NCBI RefSeq assembly: GCF_025813715.1
Contig: NZ_CP107532.1
Span: 682,001-746,000, forward strand
Length of the DNA: 64,000 nt
Reading direction: 5' to 3'
Origin: Methylobacterium sp. FF17
GTDB lineage: Bacteria > Pseudomonadota > Alphaproteobacteria > Rhizobiales > Beijerinckiaceae
The position numbers and the translations under genes are program-made. This document shows positions 9,824 through 17,254 of the stretch, piece by piece (the stretch's first letter is position 1; each line of letters opens with the position of its first letter). The notes beneath the pieces were generated by a model, which searched no databases, was not told the DNA's origin, and saw only the letters and a program-made list of their open reading frames with translations.

Positions 9824-11263
9824 ATGGCGCTCGCTGCATTCGACGAGATGACCGGGCTGCCCGATGGGGCGCTGAGCGACCCCGCCGTGCGTGAAGCCTA
9901 CAACAGCCTCAAGACCTGGCTCGACACGACGCCGCCGGAGCATTTCAACACCCGCCGCAGCCAGGCGGAGATGCTGTTCCGCCGCATCGGCATCACCTTC
10001 GCGGTCTACGGCGCCAACGAATCCACCGAGCGCCTGATCCCGTTCGACATCATCCCCCGCGTCATCACCAAACCGGAATGGGGCTTCCTGGAGCGCGGGC
10101 TGAAGCAGCGCGTCACCGCGATCAACGCCTTCCTGAAGGACATCTACGGCGCCCAGGAATGCATCAAGGCCGGCATCATCCCGGCCGACCTCGTCTACCG
10201 CAACCCGCATTACCGCATGGAGATGCGCGCCTTCCGGGTCCCGCACGACCTCTACGTCCACATCGCGGGCATCGACATCGTGCGCACCGGCGAGAACGAC
10301 TTCTTCGTGCTGGAGGACAATGCCCGGACCCCGTCCGGCGTGTCCTACATGCTGGAGAACCGCGAGGTGATGCTGCGGCTGTTCCCGGAGCTGTTCTCGC
10401 GGCACCGGGTGGCCCCCGTGGAGAATTATCCGGACGCGCTGCTGGCGACCCTGCGGAGCTTGGCGCCCTCCACCGCGACCCGCGACCCCACCGTCGCCCT
10501 GCTGACCCCCGGCCGCTACAACTCGGCGTTCTACGAGCACTCGTTCCTGGCGGACAAGCTCGGCGTCGACCTCGTGGAGGCGTCCGACCTCTTCACCAAG
10601 GACGACGTCGTCTACATGCGCACCACGGAGGGCCCGCGCCGGGTCGACGTGCTGTATCGCCGCCTCGATGACGACTTCCTCGATCCGCTGGTGTTCCGTC
10701 CGGATTCTGTGCTCGGCGTGCCCGGCATCATGAACGCCTACGAGCGCGGGACCGTGACGCTCGCGAACGCGGTGGGCACCGGCATCGCCGACGACAAGGC
10801 GGTCTACAGCTACATGCCGGAGATCGTGCGGTTCTTCACCGGCGAAGAGCCGATCCTGCACAACGTGCCGACCTATCGTTGCCGCGAGAAGGAGGCCTTC
10901 GCCTACGTCATGGACAACCTCGCCGAGCTCGTGGTGAAGGAGGTCAACGGCTCGGGCGGCTACGGCATGCTGGTGGGCCCGCATGCCACCAAGCGCGAGA
11001 TCGAGGAGTTCGGGCGCAAGCTCAAGCATGCCCCCGACGGTTTCATCGCCCAGCCGACCCTGGCGCTCTCGACCTGCCCGACCTTCGTCGCCTCCGGAGT
11101 CGCGCCCCGGCACGTGGACCTGCGCCCCTTCGTGCTCTGCGGCTCGGACGAGATCCGAATCGTGCCCGGCGGCCTGACGCGCGTGGCCCTGAAGGAGGGA
11201 TCCCTGGTCGTGAATTCGAGCCAGGGCGGCGGCACCAAGGACACCTGGGTCCTCGACGCCTGA
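9824..11263 (+). CDS. Circularly permuted ATP-grasp protein (DUF404/DUF407)
   Basis: The 479-residue protein is a circularly permuted ATP-grasp ligase, a fold that joins a carboxylate to an amine via an acyl phosphate. Conserved stretches include FRRIGITFAVYG and IPFDIIPR near the N-terminus, EDNARTPSGVSY (about 165) and KEVNGSGGYGML (about 370), the last being the nucleotide-binding loop. ATG 9824 has GGGAGAGG upstream and is preferred over the GTG at 9776. It heads four co-directional genes with an alpha-E protein, a transglutaminase and Anbu. This association is known, and comparative genomics has proposed a peptide-tag or amide-bond system. The substrate is unknown. Confidence 0.92.
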   Translation: MALAAFDEMTGLPDGALSDPAVREAYNSLKTWLDTTPPEHFNTRRSQAEMLFRRIGITFAVYGANESTERLIPFDIIPRVITKPEWGFLERGLKQRVTAINAFLKDIYGAQECIKAGIIPADLVYRNPHYRMEMRAFRVPHDLYVHIAGIDIVRTGENDFFVLEDNARTPSGVSYMLENREVMLRLFPELFSRHRVAPVENYPDALLATLRSLAPSTATRDPTVALLTPGRYNSAFYEHSFLADKLGVDLVEASDLFTKDDVVYMRTTEGPRRVDVLYRRLDDDFLDPLVFRPDSVLGVPGIMNAYERGTVTLANAVGTGIADDKAVYSYMPEIVRFFTGEEPILHNVPTYRCREKEAFAYVMDNLAELVVKEVNGSGGYGMLVGPHATKREIEEFGRKLKHAPDGFIAQPTLALSTCPTFVASGVAPRHVDLRPFVLCGSDEIRIVPGGLTRVALKEGSLVVNSSQGGGTKDTWVLDA

Positions 11264-11392
11264 GACAATCCGGGCTCCCCGCCACGGCGTTCCGTGCCGG
11301 GGGCCTTCCCAATCGATTGCCGCCACCGGCATAGTCCCTTCAGCCCAGCGGTCGCAGCGCCCCGCGCCCGGCCGGCGTCTCAACGGAACCCC

Positions 11393-12337
11393 ATGCTGTC
11401 CCGGACCGCAGACAACCTGTACTGGCTCTCGCGCTATGCCGAGCGGGCGGAGTTCGTCGCCCGCATTCTCGATGCGGCGCTGCGGCTGGCCGCCCTGCCC
11501 TCCAGCTACGGCGGCGGCGAGACCAACGAGTGGGCCTCGGCGCTGGCCTCGGCCGGCGATCCGGAGGTGTTCAAGCCCCTCTACGACAGCGTGACGGAAG
11601 CCACCGTCTGCGACTTCCTCGCCTTCAGCCCCCACAATCCGTCCTCGATCCGCTCCTGCATCGAGACCGCCCGCGAGAACGCCCGCAGCGTGCGCACGGC
11701 GCTCACAACCGAGATGTGGGACGCGATCAACGGGGCCTGGCTCGAACTGCGCAACTACGAGGGCCGGGACCTCAACCGCGACGAATTCACCCGATTCCTC
11801 GACTGGGTGAAGGGCGTCTCGCTCGCCTTCGACGGCTCGGCCTATCGGACGATGCTGCGCAACGATGCCTATTGGTTCACCCGACTCGGCACCGCGATCG
11901 AGCGGGCCGACAACACCGCCCGCATCCTCGACGTGAAATACCGCATCCTGCTGCCGGCCTCGGAGAAGATCGGCGGCAGCCTCGACTACTTCCAGTGGAC
12001 CACGATCCTGCGCGAGGTCTCGGCCTTCAACGCCTATCACTGGGTCTACCGGGAGAGCGTGAAGCCGCTGCTGGTGGCCGACCTGCTCATCCTCAACCGG
12101 CAGATGCCGCGCTCCTTCACCAACTGCTACGGCATGCTGGTGGAGCATCTGGACCTGATCGCCGATGCCTATGGACGGCGCGGCGCGAGCCAGCGGCTGG
12201 CGAGCAACACGCTGGCACGACTCGAGGGCGAGAACATCAACCGCATCTTCTCCTCCGGACTCCACGAGTTCGTGACGGAGTTCATCGCCGAGAACAATCG
12301 ACTCGGCGCCGCGGTCATCGAGCAATATCTGGTATAG
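11393..12337 (+). CDS. Alpha-E domain protein (DUF403)
   Basis: The 314-residue protein is almost wholly alpha-helical and fits the alpha-E family, named for conserved glutamates. Typical stretches are NLYWLSRYAERAE at the N-terminus and LGTAIERADNTARILD about residue 165. Alpha-E proteins occur next to, or fused with, circularly permuted ATP-grasp ligases and are thought to support that reaction; their own activity is not known. The start ATG 11393 begins directly at the conserved helix, after GGAACCCC. The gap to the ligase gene is about 130 bp and to the transglutaminase gene 38 bp. Confidence 0.92.
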   Translation: MLSRTADNLYWLSRYAERAEFVARILDAALRLAALPSSYGGGETNEWASALASAGDPEVFKPLYDSVTEATVCDFLAFSPHNPSSIRSCIETARENARSVRTALTTEMWDAINGAWLELRNYEGRDLNRDEFTRFLDWVKGVSLAFDGSAYRTMLRNDAYWFTRLGTAIERADNTARILDVKYRILLPASEKIGGSLDYFQWTTILREVSAFNAYHWVYRESVKPLLVADLLILNRQMPRSFTNCYGMLVEHLDLIADAYGRRGASQRLASNTLARLEGENINRIFSSGLHEFVTEFIAENNRLGAAVIEQYLV

Positions 12338-12375
12338 AGCCGGCCCCAAATCCGAGGCCGCGCAAAGGTCGCCGC

Positions 12376-13203
12376 ATGCGAATTCGCGTCTTTCACGAGA
12401 CCAATTACACCTACGAGCAGCCGGCCCGGGGCTTGATCCAGGTCCTGCGCATGCGCCCGCGCGACCATGACGGCCAGTATGTCCGGCGCTGGCGCATCGA
12501 GCCCTCGGTCGACGGGCGCGTCAGCGAGCGCGAAGACGGATTCGGCAACGTGGTGCACTGGTTCACCGCCGACGAGCCGGCCGAAGCCCTCTCGATCCGC
12601 GTGACCGGAGAGGTCGACACGATCGAGATGCACGGCATCGTGCGCGGCACGGTCGAGCGCGTGCCCGACGTGTTCTACCTGCGCGATTCCGACCTCGCCC
12701 TCGCAAATGACGGGATCCAGGCCTTCGCCCGCGAGGTCGCGGAGGCCGGGGATCCGGCCCCGCTGCCGATCCTGCATCGGTTGCTCGCTGCGGTCCACGC
12801 GCGCGTCGCCTTCGTTCCGGGGCCGGCCAGCGCCAGCACCAACGCGGCCCAGGCCTTCGCGCAAGAGAAGGGGGTCTGCCAGGACGTCACCCACCTGTTC
12901 ATCGCCGCGGCGCGCCACCTCGAAATCCCCGCCCGCTACATCTCGGGCTACTTCCATCATTCCGACGGCGAGACCGATCAGGGCTCGGGCCATGCCTGGG
13001 CTGAAGCCCTCGTGCCGGGGCTCGGCTGGGTCGGCTTTGATGCGGCCAACGGGATCGCCACCACCGAGGCCCATATCCGCGTCGCGGTCGCCCTCGACTA
13101 TCTCGGTGCGGCGCCGATTCGCGGCAGCCGCATGGGTGGCGGCACCGAAACCCTGGACGTGACGCTTCGCGTAGAGCAGGCACAGGCGAACGTTCAGTCC
13201 TGA
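12376..13203 (+). CDS. Transglutaminase-like cysteine protease family protein
   Basis: This 275-residue protein has a beta-rich N-terminal transglutaminase-associated domain (MRIRVFHETNYTYEQPA) and a papain-like core. The catalytic triad is visible: Cys in GVCQDVTH (about 168), His in GHAWAEA (about 206) and Asp in GFDAANG (about 220). Bacterial members usually act as peptidases or amidases and not as cross-linkers. Sitting between the alpha-E and Anbu genes, it may cut or transfer the amide product of the ATP-grasp ligase. The start ATG 12376 directly precedes the conserved first strand. Confidence 0.92.
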   Translation: MRIRVFHETNYTYEQPARGLIQVLRMRPRDHDGQYVRRWRIEPSVDGRVSEREDGFGNVVHWFTADEPAEALSIRVTGEVDTIEMHGIVRGTVERVPDVFYLRDSDLALANDGIQAFAREVAEAGDPAPLPILHRLLAAVHARVAFVPGPASASTNAAQAFAQEKGVCQDVTHLFIAAARHLEIPARYISGYFHHSDGETDQGSGHAWAEALVPGLGWVGFDAANGIATTEAHIRVAVALDYLGAAPIRGSRMGGGTETLDVTLRVEQAQANVQS

Positions 13204-13249
13204 TCGCGCTCGTGCGCGCGAGGGACCCAAGCCCCGGAAAGACCGAGCC

Positions 13250-14002
13250 ATGACCTATTGTGTCGGCGTCCTCGTGGAAGAGGGCCTTGTGATGATCGCC
13301 GACACCCGGACCAATGCCGGGCTCGACGACATCTCGACCTATCGCAAGCTGCACCACTTCAACGTGCCCGGCGAACGGGTGATGATGCTGGCCTCGGCAG
13401 GCAACCTCTCGATCACCCAATCGGTCCTCAGCCTTCTCGCCGAGGGTGTCGAAGGCGATGCCGGCGAGCCGAAGATGAAGCTCGTCGAGGCGCCGACGAT
13501 GTTCCAGGCGGCCCAGCTCGTGGGCCGCGCCATCCGCAGGGTGCGTGAGATCGAGAAAGCCGGCTTCGAGGCCGCCAACCTGCGCTTCTCCGTCTCCCTC
13601 CTGTTCGGCGGGCAGATCGGAACGGATCCGATGAAGCTCTACCTGATCTACGCGGCCGGCAACTTCATCGAGTGCAGCGGCGACGCGCCGTTCCTGCAGA
13701 TCGGCGAGCACAAGTACGGCAAGCCGATCCTCGACCGGGCGGTGAAGTACGAGACCGAGCTCTACGACGCCCTGAAGGTCGGGCTGGTCTCGATGGATTC
13801 GACCATGCGCTCGAATCTCGGCGTCGGGCTGCCGATCGACATCGCGGTCGCGCGCCGCAACGCCCTGGACCTCGAGGTGAACCATCGCATCGAGGCCGGC
13901 GAGAGCTACTTCCACGACCTTCGTGAGCGCTGGTCGGCGGCCCTGCGCGCGGCCCACCGGGCGATTCCGCGCCCGCCCTACGGGCCGGCCGCGGCGAAGT
14001 AG
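13250..14002 (+). CDS. Anbu, proteasome beta-subunit/HslV-like protein
   Basis: The 250-residue protein is an Ntn-hydrolase of the Anbu family (ancestral beta subunit). It starts MTYCVGVLVEEG, so removal of Met exposes Thr1 as the usual nucleophile, and no propeptide is present. Further matches are ADTRTNAG and a strongly conserved middle (FGGQIGTDPMKLYLIYAAG). Known Anbu proteins assemble into open helical or lock-washer rings, unlike the closed HslV ring, and their substrates are not settled. No HslU-like ATPase is adjacent. The last gene of a four-gene set, 46 bp after the transglutaminase; the ATP-grasp ligase may mark its substrates. Confidence 0.93.
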   Translation: MTYCVGVLVEEGLVMIADTRTNAGLDDISTYRKLHHFNVPGERVMMLASAGNLSITQSVLSLLAEGVEGDAGEPKMKLVEAPTMFQAAQLVGRAIRRVREIEKAGFEAANLRFSVSLLFGGQIGTDPMKLYLIYAAGNFIECSGDAPFLQIGEHKYGKPILDRAVKYETELYDALKVGLVSMDSTMRSNLGVGLPIDIAVARRNALDLEVNHRIEAGESYFHDLRERWSAALRAAHRAIPRPPYGPAAAK

Positions 14003-14089
14003 TCGGGCCACCCTGCGTCCGACGCGGGCGGCTCGTTTCACCGGGGACAGCGTGAAGGGGGCCGGCCCGTCAGGGGAGCGGCGCTCGGG

Positions 14090-14746
14090 TCACGGACGAT
14101 CCGGCGTGCCGCTCGCGATGTCGAGGAAGATCCGCGCCTGCTCCACGCGATTCGAGCCGCGCATCAGCGGTCCCATGACCGCCACACCCGCCGCCCCCGC
14201 CGTATGGCAACCCGGCGCTCGCTCGGTGGTGATGCCACCGAGGGCGATGACGGGCAGGCCGGAGGCGGCCGCTCGCGTCAGCGCCGCCACGCCCAGGGCT
14301 GGACCGTAGCCCGGCTTGCTCGCACTCGGAAAGATCGGGCTCACGGTGGCGTAGTCGACCCCGGCTCGAGCCGCCGCCTCGACCTCCGGCACGGAATGCG
14401 CCGAGACGCCGACGAGCCCGTTCGGCAGGAGCCCCCGCGCCCGGGCGAAGTCGCTCGGCGTGGAGCCGCCCGGGAGGTGCACGCCCTGCGCCTCGAGGGC
14501 CGCCGCCAGGGCCGCATCGCCCCCGACGGTCAGCGTGCCGCGGTGCACCCGCACGCGCTCGGCGACCCTGCGGCCGAGGACAAGGCGCGCATCGGGTTCG
14601 AGGTCGCGCTCGCGAAACCAGACCCAGCGGATCCCGGCCGCCAAGAGCCGGTCGAGGGTTTCGAGGAGTTGGCGCGCGGCAATCTCCGGGTCGTCGGTGG
14701 CCGATCGCTCGGTGACGACGAGCAGCCGCGCGGGCAGCGCCTTCAT
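14090..14746 (-). CDS. thiE: ThiE/TenI-family protein with divergent active site
   Basis: The protein sits at the end of the thiamine operon, where ThiE would join thiazole phosphate and HMP-PP. The 218-residue barrel keeps GVHLPGG, VSPIFPSASKPGYG and IALGGIT. Key ThiE residues are not conserved: the usual Q-L-R-x-K reads WFRERD, and the Mg/pyrimidine motif ND-R reads VGGD. It may be a TenI-like or relaxed paralogue, with a second canonical ThiE elsewhere in the genome. The start ATG 14746 lies 40 bp after the thiG stop; the ribosome site is modest. Confidence 0.75.
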   Translation of the reverse strand: MKALPARLLVVTERSATDDPEIAARQLLETLDRLLAAGIRWVWFRERDLEPDARLVLGRRVAERVRVHRGTLTVGGDAALAAALEAQGVHLPGGSTPSDFARARGLLPNGLVGVSAHSVPEVEAAARAGVDYATVSPIFPSASKPGYGPALGVAALTRAAASGLPVIALGGITTERAPGCHTAGAAGVAVMGPLMRGSNRVEQARIFLDIASGTPDRP

Positions 14747-14786
14747 GCCGACGCGATCCACCCGCTTCGTGCCGGCCGTGCGCGGT

Positions 14787-15578
14787 TCACGAGCCCACCA
14801 GCCCCAGTTGCGGGCTCGACGGCTCGGCCCGGCCGCGCTTAGGGATGCGGCCGGCGCAATGGGCATCGCGGCCGGCCTGGACCGCGTGGCGCATGGCGCG
14901 GGCCATCCGCACAGGATCGTCCGCCTTCGCGACGGCCGTGTTGAGCAGGCAGCCGGCGGCTCCGAGTTCCATCGCGATGACCGCATCGGAGGCGGTACCG
15001 ATGCCGGCATCCACGATGACGGGCACCGGCGAGCGCCGGCAGATCAGTTCGAGGTTGGCGGGGTTCGCGACCCCCATGCCGGAGCCGATCAGCGAACCCA
15101 TCGGCATCACGGCGGCGCAGCCGAGGTCGGCCAGGCGCTGGCAGACGACCGGGTCGTCGTTGCAATAGGGCAGCACGGTGAAGCCATCATCGACGAGGTG
15201 TCGGCAGGCCTCCAGCAGTTCCGCGACATCCGGGTAGAGGGTCTCGCGGTCGCCGATGACCTCGACCTTGATCCAGGTGGTGTCCAGCGCCTCGCGGGCG
15301 AGTTCGGCCGTCATGATCGCGTCGCGGGCGGTCTCGCAGCCGGCGGTGTTCGGCAGGAACCGATGCCCCTTCAGGCGGCGCAGGGTGTCCGAGCCGTGGC
15401 CCTGCAGCGAGACCCGGCGGATCGACGCGGTGACGACCTCGGCGCCCGAGGCCGCCACCGCGTCGAACAGGATGCTCTGCGTCGGATAGCCCGCCGTGCC
15501 GATGAAGAGGCGCGACTGCAGGGGGATGCCGGCGATCACCAGCGGATCGGCGTACCGGTCGTTCGGGGTTTCGGTCAT
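14787..15578 (-). CDS. thiG: Thiazole synthase
   Basis: ThiG builds the thiazole phosphate carboxylate ring from deoxyxylulose phosphate, dehydroglycine and ThiS thiocarboxylate. At 263 residues it has family length. The Schiff-base lysine lies in [10 protein letters not shown], and [22 protein letters not shown] and [11 protein letters not shown] are characteristic. A strong GGGAGG ribosome site, lying inside the end of thiS, precedes ATG 15578. The gap to thiS is four bp, so translation is tightly coupled. Confidence 0.97.
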   Translation of the reverse strand: MTETPNDRYADPLVIAGIPLQSRLFIGTAGYPTQSILFDAVAASGAEVVTASIRRVSLQGHGSDTLRRLKGHRFLPNTAGCETARDAIMTAELAREALDTTWIKVEVIGDRETLYPDVAELLEACRHLVDDGFTVLPYCNDDPVVCQRLADLGCAAVMPMGSLIGSGMGVANPANLELICRRSPVPVIVDAGIGTASDAVIAMELGAAGCLLNTAVAKADDPVRMARAMRHAVQAGRDAHCAGRIPKRGRAEPSSPQLGLVGS

Positions 15579-15582
15579 GCCT

Positions 15583-15795
15583 TCAGCCTCCCTGCATGGC
15601 GCGGACGATCTCGATGCGGTCGCCCTCCGCCAGGGGTGTGGTGTTCCAGTCCCGACGGCGGATCACGGCGCCGTTGAGCGCGATGGCGATACCCTGCGGG
15701 TCGTCGATGCCGGTCTCCTCGGCCTCCTCCCGGAACAGGGCGTCGAGGTCGGCGGCCGCGCTTTCGCGGGCCTCTCCGTTGACGGTGAGCCTCAT
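15583..15795 (-). CDS. thiS: Sulfur carrier protein ThiS
   Basis: ThiS is a ubiquitin-fold sulfur carrier whose C-terminal glycine is thiocarboxylated and then consumed by ThiG. The 70-residue protein starts MRLTVNGE and ends in the diagnostic di-glycine (RAMQGG). Its ATG overlaps the thiO stop as ATGA (4 bp), and thiG follows after 4 bp. It is one of the smallest genes in the window but not in doubt. Confidence 0.96.
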   Translation of the reverse strand: MRLTVNGEARESAAADLDALFREEAEETGIDDPQGIAIALNGAVIRRRDWNTTPLAEGDRIEIVRAMQGG

Positions 15796-17006
15796 GCGAA
15801 CGCCCTCCGCTCGGATCCACGCCGGAATCGGGCTAGCCCAAAGCCCTCCGCGAAAGCCGGCAAGCTGCCGTCGGCGACGAGGGAGGCGACGGCGTCGGCG
15901 GTCGCGGGCGCCAGCAGATAGCCGTTGCGGTGGTGGCCCGTGGCGACGACGAGGCCGGGCGCCAGGGCGTCGATGATCGGCGCATCGTCGTCCGAGGTTG
16001 GGCGGAACCCGCTCCAGATGGCCTCCACGGCCATCTCCTCGATGCCGGGAAGGACTCGCCGTGCGCCCTCGAGCAGAGCGTAGAGACCGCCCGCGGTGAC
16101 GCCGGGAAGGAAGCCGCAATCCTCGACCGTGGCTCCGACGATGAGGTGCCCGTCGCTCTTGGGCGCCATGTGGACCTGTTCCGTCCAGACCATGTGGCCG
16201 AGCGTGCCGGTGCGCTTGGTGGTGCGCAAGGCCAGCGACTGGCCGCGCAGCGGCCGAACCGGAAGCGCCAGGGAATCCGGCAGCAGCCCCGCCTCCCCGC
16301 TCCAGGCTCCGGAGGCCAGCAGGACGACATCGGCGCTCACCGCGCCGCGATCCGTGCGAACGCCGGTGACGCGGCCGCCGCTCCAGTCCAGGGCCTCGAC
16401 CGGACAGCCCTCCACGAGGGTGACGCCCGCTGCGAGGCAGGCCCGGACCAGGGCCGCCATGACGAGGCTCGGATCGACCTGATGGTCGTGCGCGCAGAAG
16501 AGACCCGCGCTGATGCCGGGGCGCAGGCCCGGCTCGCGGGCGCGCACCTCCGGACCGGAGAGCCAGCGCGCGTCGAGGCCGGAGCGCACCTGAAGCTCGT
16601 GGCGGAAGCGCAGGCGCTCCACCTCGTCGCGGCCGAGGGCGAGGACCAGGGTGCCCTCCTCCCGGTAATCGATCCCGATGCCGGAAGCGGCCTGAAGCGC
16701 ATCGCGAAATGCCGGCCAGCGGGAAAGGCTCTCCAGGGCAAGGGGCAGGAGCGGGTCGGAGCCGGGCTCGTGCTCGGCGGCGGGGGCCAGCATGCCGGTG
16801 GCGGCCAGGCTCGCGCCGGCGCCCACGGCGTCGCGTTCGAGCACGGTGACGGTCCGGCCGCCCTGCGCCAGGCGCCAGGCCGCCGACAGGCCGATCAGGC
16901 CCGCTCCGACCACGACCACGTCGCTGCGCGCCGGCATCGTGGCCGGGGGCAGCGCGTCGCCGCGCTTCCGTCGAAGGTTGAGGGAAACATTCGGGGTCAC
17001 GTCCAA
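15792..17006 (-). CDS. thiO: Glycine oxidase ThiO
   Basis: ThiO oxidises glycine to the imine that ThiG uses for the thiazole ring in aerobic bacteria. The FAD-binding motif VVVGAGLIGLSAAWRL begins about residue 31 from the TTG start. C-terminal motifs include GFRPTSDDDAPIID and ATGHHRNGYLLAP, typical of the glycine oxidase/DAO family. The TTG at 17006 is chosen because GGAG lies 6 nt ahead of it and that ribosome site is the target of the riboswitch hairpin. The alternative ATG at 16937 gives 381 residues but lacks a ribosome site. First gene of the thiO-thiS-thiG-thiE operon. Confidence 0.93.
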   Translation of the reverse strand: MDVTPNVSLNLRRKRGDALPPATMPARSDVVVVGAGLIGLSAAWRLAQGGRTVTVLERDAVGAGASLAATGMLAPAAEHEPGSDPLLPLALESLSRWPAFRDALQAASGIGIDYREEGTLVLALGRDEVERLRFRHELQVRSGLDARWLSGPEVRAREPGLRPGISAGLFCAHDHQVDPSLVMAALVRACLAAGVTLVEGCPVEALDWSGGRVTGVRTDRGAVSADVVLLASGAWSGEAGLLPDSLALPVRPLRGQSLALRTTKRTGTLGHMVWTEQVHMAPKSDGHLIVGATVEDCGFLPGVTAGGLYALLEGARRVLPGIEEMAVEAIWSGFRPTSDDDAPIIDALAPGLVVATGHHRNGYLLAPATADAVASLVADGSLPAFAEGFGLARFRRGSERRAFA

Positions 17007-17008
17007 CG

Positions 17009-17035
17009 CAATCTCCGCGCGCGGCGCCGAGATTG
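17009..17035 (-). promoter_or_regulatory. thiO: Hairpin that hides the thiO ribosome site
   Basis: On the minus strand CAATCTC (17035-17029) pairs perfectly with GAGATTG (17015-17009), and a 4-bp GCGC-type stem continues inside after one mismatch. The 3' arm includes the GGAG ribosome site of the TTG start. The 5' arm, extended to CCAATCTC (17036-17029), can instead pair with GGGATTGG at the 3' edge of the TPP aptamer (17100-17093): 8 bp including one G-U. This is the expected shape of a translational riboswitch platform. The pairing is read from sequence; the mechanism is inferred. Confidence 0.75.
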
Positions 17036-17088
17036 GTGGAGCTGCAGCTTCAACCGGTGAAGCGTGCCGGGCTCATTCGCGAAACCCG

Positions 17089-17207
17089 CGGTCCAATCCC
17101 TACGCCGGTATGAACCGGGTCAGGTTCGAAGGATTTCCGCGCCGCCATCCGCGAACGGACGGCCATCGGTTTCTCAGCCCCTTGCCGGGGATCTCCCTGG
17201 AACGCTC
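17089..17207 (-). promoter_or_regulatory. TPP riboswitch (thi box) of the thiO operon
   Basis: Conserved TPP aptamer blocks occur in order on the minus strand: GGGGCTGAGA (about 17181-17172), then TTCGAACCTGA, the ACCGG stem-loop and GCGTAGGGA (to about 17098). The ends form a short P1 (TCCA with TGGA). It lies about 85 nt ahead of thiO, so thiamine pyrophosphate should repress thiOSGE. thiC is not in the window and must be elsewhere if present. Confidence 0.95.
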
Positions 17208-17254
17208 CTGATGTGGGCCGAGGCGGCGCTCCGGTCAATCCCCAGGTCGGCGGT

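Noticed and set aside
9779..12349. Minus-strand open frame of 856 codons across the ATP-grasp and alpha-E genes
   Set aside because: Antisense to two conserved proteins; composition is that of reversed codons.
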